A stretch of 64,000 nt of DNA from RGIG7179 sp051893555 (GCA_051893555.1 JBJFHL010000016.1:1-64000), one strand, 5' to 3'; shown: positions 7,976-17,057, counted from the first letter of the stretch. The notes: a model not told the origin generated them from the sequence alone. Numbers and translations are program-made.

Positions 7976-9004
7976 ATGAAACGTACCATGAAAGGGCACG
8001 GAAAAATATGGGCCGCAGCCGCTGCCATACTGGTTCTGCTGGTGATTTGCGCAGTGAAATCTGACCTGCTTGCAGTACGCACCGAAAACAGTAATCCGCA
8101 GGCGGAGATCGTTTTTGAAGAAAACGAAATGGTTCCGCTGGCCGGGGCACCGGATACCAGCACGGAGGCAAAGGCACTTTCCTCCTCACCGGCAGCGGTG
8201 ACGGCAGCCGGGACGGTGGAAGCAAGCGGAATCCATACTGCGGAAGCAGGCGGAGCCGTGATCGACTATTCCAATGTGGCTGACGGCTATGTGATGGTGA
8301 AATACAAGGAGAGCACGGAAAAGAAACTGAAGGTACAGGTCAAGGGTCCGGAAACGGTGTATACATACAATCTGAAACCGAAGAAATGGGAAACCTTTCC
8401 GCTGAGTGATGGGAACGGGACCTATCAGATTCTGGTACTGAAAAATATCGCCGACTCCAGATATTCGATCCAGGCTACGGTATCGTGTGACGTGAAGCTG
8501 AAGGATGCCTTCGGACCGTATATCCGATCCAATCAATATGTGAATTTTGCCGATGCACCGAAAGCGACGGCGAAAGCAGCCAGCCTGACGAAAAAGAAAA
8601 AAGATGCGTTGAGCAAGGTGGAAGCTGTCTATAATTATGTCGTCAATAATATTACCTATGATAAAAAGAAGGCAGAGACCGTGAAAAGCGGATATCTGCC
8701 GGATCTGGACAGCGTACTGAAAAAAAAGAAGGGAATCTGTTTCGACTATGCCTCTCTTATGACCGGCATGCTTCGCAGCCAGGGTGTACCATGCAAGCTG
8801 GTAGTCGGCTATGCCGGTACAACGTATCATGCCTGGATCAGTGTTTGGGTGGAAGGAAAAGGCTGGATTGACGATGTGATCTATTTCAACGGGACTAAGT
8901 GGAAACGGATGGATCCGACGTTTGCCTCTACCAGCAACAAGAGTAAATCCGTGATGAAGTATATCGGAAACGGAAAAAATTACACGGCGAAGTATTTTTA
9001 CTGA
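7976..9004 (+). CDS. Secreted or membrane-anchored transglutaminase-like protein
   Basis: Protein of 342 aa from ATG 7976 (GAAGGGAG Shine-Dalgarno; an in-frame TTG at 7961 lies upstream of it). One N-terminal hydrophobic segment (about 12-28) is a signal or anchor. A beta-rich region covers 80-190; the C-terminal transglutaminase/cysteine-protease core has C255 (KGICFDYA), H285 (YHAW) and D313 (MDPTF), the catalytic triad. Such domains crosslink or cleave proteins outside the cell. It is 30 bp upstream of the pilus-like genes, suggesting a role in maturing or attaching that structure; this is inference. Confidence 0.85.
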   Translation: MKRTMKGHGKIWAAAAAILVLLVICAVKSDLLAVRTENSNPQAEIVFEENEMVPLAGAPDTSTEAKALSSSPAAVTAAGTVEASGIHTAEAGGAVIDYSNVADGYVMVKYKESTEKKLKVQVKGPETVYTYNLKPKKWETFPLSDGNGTYQILVLKNIADSRYSIQATVSCDVKLKDAFGPYIRSNQYVNFADAPKATAKAASLTKKKKDALSKVEAVYNYVVNNITYDKKKAETVKSGYLPDLDSVLKKKKGICFDYASLMTGMLRSQGVPCKLVVGYAGTTYHAWISVWVEGKGWIDDVIYFNGTKWKRMDPTFASTSNKSKSVMKYIGNGKNYTAKYFY

Positions 9005-9033
9005 TATTTATTTTCAGATCGAAAAGGAATGCA

Positions 9034-10077
9034 ATGAAAGAACAATTCACAAACGAAGAAATACGGGATTTCTGCCTGCGCATGTCCATGTTTCTCCATG
9101 GAGGAATCGGTTTCGGAGAGGGACTTGCACTGCTGGCAGAAGAGGAAAAGGAAACCGGTCCGGGAAATATTTTTCGTGATATGATGAAAGAAGCGGACTG
9201 CGGAAAACCGCTTTCTGTCTGTGTCAGAGAGAGCGGCTGCTTTCCGGTTTATGTGTCCGGCATGCTGGAAGCCGGGGAAAAAACCGGACGGCTGGAAGAA
9301 GCACTGGATGCAGTCGCAGGCTACTTTGACAACCGGCTTTCCATGGAGCGGAGACTGCGGACTGCACTGCTGCACCCTGCGGTGCTTCTGCTGATCATGA
9401 TGGCAGTGGTGATACTTCTTCTTACGAAGGTACTTCCGGTATTCGATCAGGTATACCGGCAGCTGGGCAGTCAGCTGGGCGGTGCTGCGGGCGGCCTTCT
9501 GCTCCTGGGACGGATCCTGGAAAAGTGTCTGCCCCTGCTTTGTGCTGCAGCGGGTCTGGCCGCGATTTTTCTGTTTTTCTTTTCATCCGGTGCCAAATTC
9601 CGTGCGGCAGTGGAAAAGACATGGAAGAACCGCTTCGGCGGCCGCGGTGTCTGCGGTGCAGTGAACCGCGCCGCAGCAGCACAGGTTCTGTCTATGGCCA
9701 TGGGGAGCGGCTTTCCGGCGGAGGAAGCGCTGATTCTGGCAGAAAATCTGCTGGAAGATGTTCCGGCAGTGAGCCGGAGTTGCCGGGCCTGTGCAGAAGC
9801 GCTGGAGAAGGGAACACCGCTGGCGGAGGCGGCCTGGCAGTGCGGTCTGCTGAGCCGTACGGATTCACGTATGCTGGCAGCGGGGATTCGCAGTGGAAGC
9901 GGGGAAGTGGCAATGTCTGAAATTGCAGAGCGGATGCGGGAAGAAAGCAGCGCTGCACTGGAGGAACTGTCCGGCCGGGTGGAACCGGCGCTGGTTCTGA
10001 CCCTTTCCGTACTGACCGGTCTGATTCTTCTGACGGTAATGCTGCCTCTGGTTCAGCTCCTGCCGGTGCTTGCATGA
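9034..10077 (+). CDS. Type II secretion/type IV pilus inner-membrane platform protein (PilC/GspF family)
   Basis: Protein of 347 aa with two T2SSF helical domains (about 10-125 and 215-335), each followed by hydrophobic segments (about 120-145, 170-195, 320-345), the usual GspF layout. The family anchors the assembly ATPase and helps extract pilins from the membrane. The PilT-type ATPase is five genes downstream. It is slightly shorter than the usual 400 aa because the N-terminal extension is missing. Confidence 0.88.
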   Translation: MKEQFTNEEIRDFCLRMSMFLHGGIGFGEGLALLAEEEKETGPGNIFRDMMKEADCGKPLSVCVRESGCFPVYVSGMLEAGEKTGRLEEALDAVAGYFDNRLSMERRLRTALLHPAVLLLIMMAVVILLLTKVLPVFDQVYRQLGSQLGGAAGGLLLLGRILEKCLPLLCAAAGLAAIFLFFFSSGAKFRAAVEKTWKNRFGGRGVCGAVNRAAAAQVLSMAMGSGFPAEEALILAENLLEDVPAVSRSCRACAEALEKGTPLAEAAWQCGLLSRTDSRMLAAGIRSGSGEVAMSEIAERMREESSAALEELSGRVEPALVLTLSVLTGLILLTVMLPLVQLLPVLA

Positions 10078-10103
10078 GGCCGGGAAACGGGAGGAGGACA
10101 CCC

Positions 10104-10430
10104 ATGAGAAAAAGAAGGAAGAATGCTGTGCGGTTTTTCATGCCGCTGATGCTGCTGGCGGTGCTTCTGATTTCGGTCACGGTTCTGTCCGGGATTGAAC
10201 GGGGACAAAGCGGCCTGGCACGGATTCAGCTGGAAGAAACGGTACGGAAGACTGCACTGACCTGTTATGCGGCAGAGGGGATTTATCCCCCGGACCTGGA
10301 ATATATGAAAGAACGGTATGGCCTGCACTTTGATGAAGAAATGTATCAGGTATATTACGACGTGTTCGGTGCGAACCTTATGCCGGATATCACCGTTCTG
10401 GAAAAAGAAGGAGGAACGGGAAGACGGTGA
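10104..10430 (+). CDS. Small single-pass membrane protein of the pilus-like operon
   Basis: Protein of 108 aa from ATG 10104, preceded by GGGAGGAGGA; an earlier in-frame ATG at 10074 lacks a ribosome site. One membrane helix near residues 8-28 follows a strongly basic start (MRKRRKN), then a soluble part (CYAAEGIYPPDLEYM...YGLHFDEE). The helix-then-alpha/beta arrangement is pilin-like, but a canonical prepilin cleavage site is not obvious. It lies between gspF-like and DUF4860-like genes with near-zero spacing. Confidence 0.7.
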   Translation: MRKRRKNAVRFFMPLMLLAVLLISVTVLSGIERGQSGLARIQLEETVRKTALTCYAAEGIYPPDLEYMKERYGLHFDEEMYQVYYDVFGANLMPDITVLEKEGGTGRR

Positions 10431-10939
10431 AGGAAATGGAACGTGACAAGGCGAAAAAACAGGGCGAGCGTTATATGGCGTCCGCGGGCGTCATGTTGGC
10501 CTTTCTTATTTTTGCCTTCTGTGCAGTAGCCATGCTTCTGTATTCCGCAGCATTTTGTCAGAAAATCTCGCAGCGGGGTGAACAGACCTGGGAACGGAGA
10601 ACCTGCGGTCAGTATCTGGAGTGGAAAGTAAAGCAGATGGACGAAGCAGGCGGTATCTCGGCCGGAACACTGGGAGGGGAAGATGCGTTGGTGCTGACGG
10701 AATCCATAGAGGGGGAAGCCTATTCCACATGGATCTACTGCAGCGGCGGCTGGATGCGTGAATATTTCGCGGAATCATCCAGTGATCCGGATCCGGATGC
10801 CGGTACGGAAATACTGGAGGCAAAGCAGATGCATATCTCTCAGGATGGAAACTTTTTTTCGATCAAAACGGAGCTTTCGGACGGAACGCAGGTCTGCACA
10901 GAGATCTGTATTCACAGCGGAGAGGAGGAAGGAGAATGA
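10427..10939 (+). CDS. DUF4860-like pilus-operon membrane protein
   Basis: Protein of 170 aa starting at GTG 10427, overlapping the previous stop by 4 bp. One membrane helix (about residues 20-42) and an extracellular beta-rich part. It resembles the DUF4860 proteins found in clostridial pilus-type operons; function unknown. The start could also be ATG 10436. Confidence 0.65.
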   Translation: MKEMERDKAKKQGERYMASAGVMLAFLIFAFCAVAMLLYSAAFCQKISQRGEQTWERRTCGQYLEWKVKQMDEAGGISAGTLGGEDALVLTESIEGEAYSTWIYCSGGWMREYFAESSSDPDPDAGTEILEAKQMHISQDGNFFSIKTELSDGTQVCTEICIHSGEEEGE

Positions 10940-11316
10940 AAAACGGAACATCTCTGATCCTGACAGAACTCCTGGTGATGCTCCTGGTGTTTTCGGCGGC
11001 GTCTGCGTGCTGTCTGCAGATTTTTTCGTGGGCCGACCGGCAGACGACCGCTGTGGAGAGAAAAGATGAGGCGGTGGTGCAGGCACAGAACTTTGCGGAG
11101 AGAATCAGAAACATGAAAGGGAACTGGCCGGAAGACGGCGCACAGAATGGAACGCAGGGAGAGATCCGCACGGAGCTTGCGAATGGTATGACATTGTCCG
11201 CGATCCGTTTGGACAGCCAAATCCCGGGGCTGGGAAAGGCGGAGATCCAGGTTCGTGAAGCAGATGGCAGTCTGCAGATTTCTCTTCCCGTTTGCTGGCA
11301 GGAGGCATTGCCATGA
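10936..11316 (+). CDS. Pilin-like protein
   Basis: Protein of 126 aa overlapping the previous gene by 4 bp. The N-terminus is short and polar, then a hydrophobic helix (SLILTELLVMLLVFSAASAC) with a Glu five residues into the helix, echoing the Glu5 of type IV prepilins, although the cleavage site Gly is replaced by Thr/Ser. Probably a minor pseudopilin with non-canonical processing. Confidence 0.65.
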   Translation: MKNGTSLILTELLVMLLVFSAASACCLQIFSWADRQTTAVERKDEAVVQAQNFAERIRNMKGNWPEDGAQNGTQGEIRTELANGMTLSAIRLDSQIPGLGKAEIQVREADGSLQISLPVCWQEALP

Positions 11317-11765
11317 AGCGGAACGATCGGGAAAGAAAAGGGTTTTCCGCCATCGGTGTGTGTTCGCTGATCACGGTATTCGCTGTGTTGTGCATGAGTA
11401 TCTTTGCAGTATTGTCGATTTCCTCCGTGCAGGCAGATCGCCGTCTGGCAGAGCAGTCTTATGCGGCGGTGCAGGCACGGTATGCGGCAGACTGCAGGGC
11501 AGAGGAAATCCTGAACAGTCTGCGGCGCGGAACGATACCGGACGGCGTGGCGTGTATTTCCGAAACCAATGGGGAGCAGGAAGGGAACACGACATATATC
11601 TATTCCTGTCCGGTTTCCGACACACAGGAACTGGAAGTGAAAGTACGCATAAATCAGAAAGCGGGCGGATATGAAATTCTCCGGTGGAAAATCGTATCGA
11701 CGGTCAGCTGGGAAAGTGAAGATACGCTGAATCTGTGGGATGGAGAGGCAGAACAGGAGGAGTAA
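11313..11765 (+). CDS. PilX-like or pseudopilin-like membrane protein
   Basis: Protein of 150 aa from ATG 11313 with an AGGAGG site at 11300-11305, overlapping the previous stop by 4 bp. A basic start (MKRNDRERKGFSAIG) runs into a membrane helix (about 15-36), then a small soluble domain with two Cys (C63 and C88 region) that could form a disulphide. RKGFSAIG resembles a prepilin peptidase site (G before F). This is the most pilin-like of the four small proteins. Confidence 0.65.
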   Translation: MKRNDRERKGFSAIGVCSLITVFAVLCMSIFAVLSISSVQADRRLAEQSYAAVQARYAADCRAEEILNSLRRGTIPDGVACISETNGEQEGNTTYIYSCPVSDTQELEVKVRINQKAGGYEILRWKIVSTVSWESEDTLNLWDGEAEQEE

Positions 11766-11771
11766 AAATAC

Positions 11772-12833
11772 ATGGGAGTACTGATGGAATACCTGAAAAG
11801 AGCCGTTCATGACGGTGCGTCGGATCTGTTTTTTGTAGCCGGCGGGCCTGTCAGCGAGAAAATTGAAGGGCAGATCTGCCCGCTGCGTGAAGAAAAGCTC
11901 CTGCCGCCAGAAAGCAGCGCATTGATTCATGAAATATTTCAGATGGCAGATCGCTCGCAGGACACCTACCTGCGGGACGGGGATGATGATTTTTCTTTTG
12001 CAGTGCCGGGACTTGCACGCTTCCGCGTGAATACTTATCGACAGAGAGGATCCATGGCTGCAGTGATCCGTATTGTCGCATTTGAAATTCCGGACTGGCA
12101 GGCGTATCATATTCCGGAAGAAGTCATGAAGCTGGCGGAACTGCGAAGCGGGCTGATTCTGTTTGCCGGAACGGCAGGCAGCGGAAAATCCACGACCCAG
12201 GCATGTCTGATCGATCGGATCAACAGAACCAGAAGCTGCCATATCGTTACGCTGGAGGATCCGATCGAATTCCTGCACAGAAACCAGAAGAGCATTGTCA
12301 GCCAGCGTGAAATCGCGGTGGATACGAAAGATTTTCTGTCAGGACTCCGCGCCTGCCTGCGGCAGGCACCTGATGTGATTCAACTGGGGGAAATGCGGGA
12401 CATCGATACGATACAGACTGCCATGACAGCAGCCGAAACCGGACATCTGGTCCTTGCCACCCTGCATACCCAGGGAGCCGTCCATTCCGTAAACCGGGTT
12501 GTTGACGTCTTTCCTGCCGGCCAGCAGGAGCAGATCCGGATGCAGCTTTCTACGGTGCTGAAAACTGTGGTTTCACAGCAGCTTTTACCGGATCAGGAGG
12601 GCGGACTGGTGCCGGCCTTTGAGATCATGCACCTCAACGATGCGATTCGAACGCAGATCCGGGAGAGAAAGGTGCATCAGATGGCCATGGCTCTGGCTGC
12701 CGGGGCTTCCGAAGGAATGATCACCATGGATCAGTCCATTCTCCAGCTGTACCAGGCAGGTACCATTGATGCAGAGACAGCACGGAAATACGCAGAAAAC
12801 CGGGAACAGATGGTGCGCAGGATGGGAGAATAG
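11772..12833 (+). CDS. pilT: PilT-type pilus retraction ATPase
   Basis: Protein of 353 aa, typical PilT length. Walker A GTAGSGKST, the Asp box (VTLEDPIEF), Walker B region (LRQAPDVIQLGEMRD) and His box (TGHLVLATLHT) are all present. PilT ATPases drive pilus disassembly; the AIRxLIRE-type tail motif is not clear here. No PilB/GspE assembly ATPase, prepilin peptidase or secretin is nearby, so this ATPase either works with a PilB encoded elsewhere or drives the simple system alone. Confidence 0.92.
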   Translation: MGVLMEYLKRAVHDGASDLFFVAGGPVSEKIEGQICPLREEKLLPPESSALIHEIFQMADRSQDTYLRDGDDDFSFAVPGLARFRVNTYRQRGSMAAVIRIVAFEIPDWQAYHIPEEVMKLAELRSGLILFAGTAGSGKSTTQACLIDRINRTRSCHIVTLEDPIEFLHRNQKSIVSQREIAVDTKDFLSGLRACLRQAPDVIQLGEMRDIDTIQTAMTAAETGHLVLATLHTQGAVHSVNRVVDVFPAGQQEQIRMQLSTVLKTVVSQQLLPDQEGGLVPAFEIMHLNDAIRTQIRERKVHQMAMALAAGASEGMITMDQSILQLYQAGTIDAETARKYAENREQMVRRMGE

Positions 12834-12847
12834 GAATACAGCAGCGG

Positions 12848-13750
12848 TCAGACCTGCTGCGTCATATCCTCTGTTTTCGTTGACTGCAGCGTGCCGAAAC
12901 CGGAAGCCAGCGCAAGCACGTTCTCGGGATCATTCGTATGGATATGTACTTTGCACAGCGGTCCCCGTGACACCAGAAGGAAGAATTCGCCGAGAGGCTG
13001 CAGCACCTGGCGGAGCTGCGCTTCCTCTGCTTCTTCACGGAGGGAAAGCACGAATTCCGTACAGTAGCGCTGCGTCAGCGGCATGTCGGAGGAAACCGGT
13101 GCTTCCGGCAGTTTCAGCGGCGGATAGGACAGCGGCGGATATTCCGGTGCGAAGGCTTCCAGAAGGCCGTCCAGAATCAGGCAGAAGCCCAGAGCGCCGG
13201 CATCCGCAGTCCGGCAGGCGCGCAGAACAGGATTCTGCAGCGGGGTCAGAAGCAGGGCTGCATGGGCTTCATCGGTGATTCGCTTCATGATCTGTCCGGC
13301 GTCATCGGTGATTTCGGTCATGGAGAGACCGGCTTCTGCGCTTTGGGAAGCGACAGAAAGTATCGTGCCTGCAACAGGATGTGCCACGCCGGACCAGGCC
13401 AGATCAGCGCCTTGCTGAAATGCGCGGGCCAGCTGATGACCGTTCACCGCCGTTTCTTGCGGAAGCGCTGCGGTGAAGCCTTCAAAAAAAAGAGCAAGAA
13501 TGGTTCCGGAATTTCCATGGGAATATTCCAGAAGGGAAAGACATGCCTCCTCCATGATCTGCGCCGGTGTTCCGGTTGCAGGAAGCTGGTCGGCTGTTTT
13601 TTTTATGGTGAGCGCCATATTGATGCCGGTATCTCTGTCTGCAACAGGAAAGACATTCAGCTGGTTCAGCGTTTCTTTTTGCTGCTGCAGATTTCTTGCC
13701 GCCGCCAGAAAGCCGCTGCGAAACTGCAGACCGTCAAGGGTTTGTGACAT
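12848..13750 (-). CDS. DhaL/FakA-like protein (short fatty-acid-kinase-type)
   Basis: Protein of 300 aa. Residues 1-195 form a DhaL kinase domain with the NVFPVADRDTGINM motif (Mg-ATP-binding Asp residues kept; a usual DGD is DRD here) and HGNSGTI. Residues 220-300 match the middle domain of FakA (YCTEF...KVHIHTNDP). The C-terminal third of full-length FakA (about 550 aa) is absent, with a clean stop. FakA phosphorylates fatty acids held by DegV-type FakB; a degV gene is divergently encoded 250 bp away. Enzymatic activity of the shortened form is uncertain. Confidence 0.82.
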   Translation of the reverse strand: MSQTLDGLQFRSGFLAAARNLQQQKETLNQLNVFPVADRDTGINMALTIKKTADQLPATGTPAQIMEEACLSLLEYSHGNSGTILALFFEGFTAALPQETAVNGHQLARAFQQGADLAWSGVAHPVAGTILSVASQSAEAGLSMTEITDDAGQIMKRITDEAHAALLLTPLQNPVLRACRTADAGALGFCLILDGLLEAFAPEYPPLSYPPLKLPEAPVSSDMPLTQRYCTEFVLSLREEAEEAQLRQVLQPLGEFFLLVSRGPLCKVHIHTNDPENVLALASGFGTLQSTKTEDMTQQV

Positions 13751-13792
13751 AGTTTACCTCTTAAAAAATATCATTTTCTGATTTTGTCAAAA

Positions 13793-13811
13793 CATATAAT
13801 GCTATTATATG
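13793..13811. promoter_or_regulatory. Inverted repeat in the fakA-like/degV divergent region
   Basis: CATATAAT-GCT-ATTATATG, 8-bp perfect arms with a 3-bp spacer, in the AT-rich space between the divergent genes. Candidate operator. A possible plus-strand promoter for degV is TTGAAA 13907-13912 with TATGTA 13929-13934. Confidence 0.45.
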
Positions 13812-14003
13812 CTTTTTTTTCATCGGAAACAAGGGTCGAAAAAGGAATATATTTGTTGTTAATTTTTTCTAAATACGGCATGCAGAGAAAATATACATTG
13901 ATTTGTTTGAAAATTTATATTATTATGATTATGTACAGTTTTTTTTTATGGTGGTTCAGCATGACCGAAACCGGAAACGGTGCCGGCGGCAAGAGGCATG
14001 ATT

Positions 14004-14873
14004 ATGACACAGAAGAAGAACGTAAAACTGGTGACCCACACAGGATGTGACATGTCCCTGGCAGAAGCGGCAGAACGGGGGATCGAGATGATCCCGGACA
14101 AGGTAATCTTCGAGGAGCAGGAATACCGCAACATGGTCGATATCACCGCAGAAGCGTTTTACGAAAAGTTGCAGGCTGCGGATACGCTGCCTACCAGCTC
14201 TCAGCCCTCCATGGCAGATTATGTGAGGGCTTTTCGACGTGCAGCGGAGGAAGGAGAAGAAGTTCTCTGTCTGATGATCACATCACAGATGTCCGGATGT
14301 TTCGCTGCGGCCAGGGCTACTGCAGACCTGGTGAAACGGCAGGGACTGGAGGTTCCGCTGTATGTTTATGATACGCAGCAATGCTCTCACGGCATGGCGG
14401 AGATGGTTCGGGCAGCCCATGAAATGGCGGAATCCGGAATGCGCGCTGCAGAGATCATGGACAAGCTGACGGATCTGCAGCATCGAATCGGTGTATATTT
14501 CGTGCTGGAATCACTGGAAAACGCCAGAAAAGGCGGGAGAGTCGGAGCTATCACCGCACGCACGGTGAGCATGCTGGGAATCCGTCCGCTGCTGCGATTT
14601 TCAGATGGTCTGGTCAGAGAATTCGGCATTTCCCGAAATTTCCCGGCGGGTATGAAGAAGATTACCGAGCAGTTTATCCGAAACGGTGATTATGACAAAC
14701 CGGTGACGGTCTTTCATGCAGCAGCTCCCCGGCGGGCACAGGAACTGAAGGAACAGATTCTGGAAAGCGTCCCGCAGGCAGAGATACGGATCGAACCGGT
14801 GGGACCGGTCATCGGCATCTATACCGGGACGGGCTGCGCCGGCATTTCCTTTACGAAGAAGGAAGCAGTATGA
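14004..14873 (+). CDS. DegV family lipid-binding protein
   Basis: Protein of 289 aa, standard length. DegV signature features are visible: an early KLVTHTGCDMS strand, TSSQPS loop (residues about 60-65), ITSQMSG, and the C-terminal IGPVIGIYTGTGCAG (family G-P-V-I-G-x-H-x-G-P-G). DegV/FakB proteins carry a fatty acid for FakA phosphorylation. ATG 14004 gives good spacing to AAGAGG; ATG 13998 is an alternative. It heads a four-gene operon. Confidence 0.85.
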   Translation: MTQKKNVKLVTHTGCDMSLAEAAERGIEMIPDKVIFEEQEYRNMVDITAEAFYEKLQAADTLPTSSQPSMADYVRAFRRAAEEGEEVLCLMITSQMSGCFAAARATADLVKRQGLEVPLYVYDTQQCSHGMAEMVRAAHEMAESGMRAAEIMDKLTDLQHRIGVYFVLESLENARKGGRVGAITARTVSMLGIRPLLRFSDGLVREFGISRNFPAGMKKITEQFIRNGDYDKPVTVFHAAAPRRAQELKEQILESVPQAEIRIEPVGPVIGIYTGTGCAGISFTKKEAV

Positions 14874-15406
14874 TCTGGACAGCGCTTGGGACTTTTGCAT
14901 TTGGTCTGCTGGTTCTGTTTGAACTTCAAAAATGCCGCAGTGCAGAGAAGAGAACGAAGAGAAAGAATCCCTGGTTCCTGCTGGGAACCGGCCTGCTGCT
15001 GATCGATTTTGCCGGCATGGCCTGCACGCTGCCTGCAGCCTCCGGACTGCAGATGATATCCGGCGCAGTGATTCTGGGAATTGGTCTGATCCTGTATATC
15101 CTGGTATTGACAGGCGGACCGAAAAAAGAGGGATATGTGCAGGATAACGCAGCGGCAGGGATAGTCAGCCGGAACGGCATATACGGAATGATCCGGCACC
15201 CCGGTGTCTGGTGCTTTCTGCTCTGCAGTCTGGGGTTCGGTATGATGTACCCCGATGGCATGGGCAGTGCAGTATGGCTTGCACTGATGAACCTGTTTTA
15301 TACTTTTCTGCAGGACAAATGGTTCTTCCCGGTGTACCTGCAGGGATATGAGAAATATAAAGAAGAAGTACCTTACCTGTTTCCGAAGAGGAAGACAGAA
15401 CGATAA
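14870..15406 (+). CDS. Isoprenylcysteine carboxyl methyltransferase-like membrane protein
   Basis: Protein of 178 aa overlapping degV by 4 bp. Four to five membrane segments, then the ICMT/phospholipid-methyltransferase motif (YGMIRHPGVWCF) and a C-terminal LQGYEKYKEEVPYLFP stretch (family E-x-x-Y-x-x-Y...P-x-L-P). Family members methylate lipids or prenylated peptides with S-adenosylmethionine. Substrate unknown; coupling to DegV and GH3 hints at acyl-lipid or acyl-acid chemistry. Confidence 0.75.
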   Translation: MIWTALGTFAFGLLVLFELQKCRSAEKRTKRKNPWFLLGTGLLLIDFAGMACTLPAASGLQMISGAVILGIGLILYILVLTGGPKKEGYVQDNAAAGIVSRNGIYGMIRHPGVWCFLLCSLGFGMMYPDGMGSAVWLALMNLFYTFLQDKWFFPVYLQGYEKYKEEVPYLFPKRKTER

Positions 15407-15428
15407 CGAAGGAAAGGAGGCGGACGCA

Positions 15429-17057
15429 GTGCGTTTTAAAGAAAAGCTGAAAAAATGCCAGCCCGGAGAGATCTGGGATGAATACTGCGGATTTCTGGAT
15501 CTGTCCATCGATGAATATATGCAGATACAGTACCGCCTTCTGAATGAGCAGCTTGCCCTGTATTCCCGGTGCGGCCTGGGAAAGAAGATCATGGGTGGTA
15601 CATGTCCTGCTTCTGTGGAGGAATTCCGCAGGACGGTTCCGCTGACGACATATGAAGATTATGCGGAAGTACTTCTGAATCAGAAAAAAGATATGCTTCC
15701 TGCAGAGCCGGTGGTCTGGCTGGAAACCACCTGGGAGAGCGGAAGCCGGCCGAAGAAGCTGGCACCGTATACCCGGGAAATGCTGGACGTATATACCTCC
15801 AATATCCTTGCAGCCATGATTCTTTCCACCAGTGACGGGAAGGGGAAATTCCGGGTGCATGCGAGGGAAAAGGTACTTTACGGACTGGCACCGCTGCCGT
15901 ATGCCACCGGTCTCTTTCCGCTTCTGATCGCACCGGAAATGGAGATACGGTTTATGCCTTCCCTGGAGGAGGCAAAGGAGCTTTCCTTCAGCCAGCAGAA
16001 TAAAAAAGGCTTTTCGGATGCCATGAAATGCGGTATCGACCAGTTCTTCGGCATGAGCAGCGTCGTATATACGATCACGCAAAATTTCCAGCAGCTTGCA
16101 TCTGCAGGAACTTTCTCCCTGAAGAAGCTGGCAGGGATCCGGCCGCACATGTTGTATCGTATTCTGAAAGCGAAATACATGTGCAGCAGAGACGGTCGAC
16201 CGATGCAGCCAAAGGATCTGTTCGATCTGGAGGGGTTTGTCTGTGTGGGAACGGATACCGCACTGTTCAAAGATGAACTGGAAGCTGCCTGGGGCAGACG
16301 TCCGCTGGAAATCCACGGGGGAACCGAACCGTCTTGCCTGGGAACGGAAACCTGGAACCGAAACGGACTTGTCTTTTTCCCGGACAATGCCTTTTATGAG
16401 TTTATCCCGAAGGAGGACATGCTGAGAAACGAAACAGATCCGTCCTTCGTGCCGCGTACCTATCTGATGAATGAGGTACAGGCGAATCAGGAGTATGAAA
16501 TCGTTCTGACACTGTTTAAGGGCGGTGCGTTTATGCGCTACCGGCCGGGTGACATGTATCGCTGCCTGCGGACCGTCAGCGAAAAGGAAGGCGTTATGCT
16601 CCCGCAGTTTGAATATATGGATCGGGTGCCGTCCGTCATCGACATTGCCGGGTTTACCCGCATCACGGAAGACAGCATCCGGCAGGTGCTGAAGCTGTCC
16701 AGACTCCCGGTGGGAGACTGGTTCGCACTGAAGGAATACAACGGGGATAAGCGGTCGTATATGCACTTCTATGTGGAAATCGACGAGGAGACACCGGAAG
16801 CGGCATATCTGGATGAGCAGCTGATCCGGGAGCATTTTGGCGCGTATTTCCGTCACTATGACCACGATTACAGTGATCTGAAAAAGCTGCTGGGGGTGGA
16901 ACCGCTGGTGGTTACCATTCTTCCGGTGGGTACCCTGAAAAAATATGAAGATCGGTACGGCAGAACCATCCGCAGGATCAATCCGTCCATGCAGGATGTG
17001 GTGGATCTGAAGTATCTTCTGGACGAAGATGCCCGGCAGGGAGGTGGAAGATGGTGA
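15429..17057 (+). CDS. GH3-family acyl-acid amido synthetase-like enzyme
   Basis: Protein of 542 aa starting at GTG 15429, with GGAAAGGAGG at 15411-15420; the ORF upstream to 15348 has no ribosome site. The GH3 adenylating fold is visible: an ATP-loop-like TWESGSRPKKLAPYT (about residue 100), HGGTEPSCLG (about 297) and MRYRPGDMYRC (about 371), the three GH3 motifs. Plant GH3 enzymes join amino acids to hormones through acyl-adenylates; bacterial members are poorly characterised. Co-transcription with the ICMT-like and DegV genes suggests an acyl-acid substrate. Confidence 0.8.
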   Translation: MRFKEKLKKCQPGEIWDEYCGFLDLSIDEYMQIQYRLLNEQLALYSRCGLGKKIMGGTCPASVEEFRRTVPLTTYEDYAEVLLNQKKDMLPAEPVVWLETTWESGSRPKKLAPYTREMLDVYTSNILAAMILSTSDGKGKFRVHAREKVLYGLAPLPYATGLFPLLIAPEMEIRFMPSLEEAKELSFSQQNKKGFSDAMKCGIDQFFGMSSVVYTITQNFQQLASAGTFSLKKLAGIRPHMLYRILKAKYMCSRDGRPMQPKDLFDLEGFVCVGTDTALFKDELEAAWGRRPLEIHGGTEPSCLGTETWNRNGLVFFPDNAFYEFIPKEDMLRNETDPSFVPRTYLMNEVQANQEYEIVLTLFKGGAFMRYRPGDMYRCLRTVSEKEGVMLPQFEYMDRVPSVIDIAGFTRITEDSIRQVLKLSRLPVGDWFALKEYNGDKRSYMHFYVEIDEETPEAAYLDEQLIREHFGAYFRHYDHDYSDLKKLLGVEPLVVTILPVGTLKKYEDRYGRTIRRINPSMQDVVDLKYLLDEDARQGGGRW

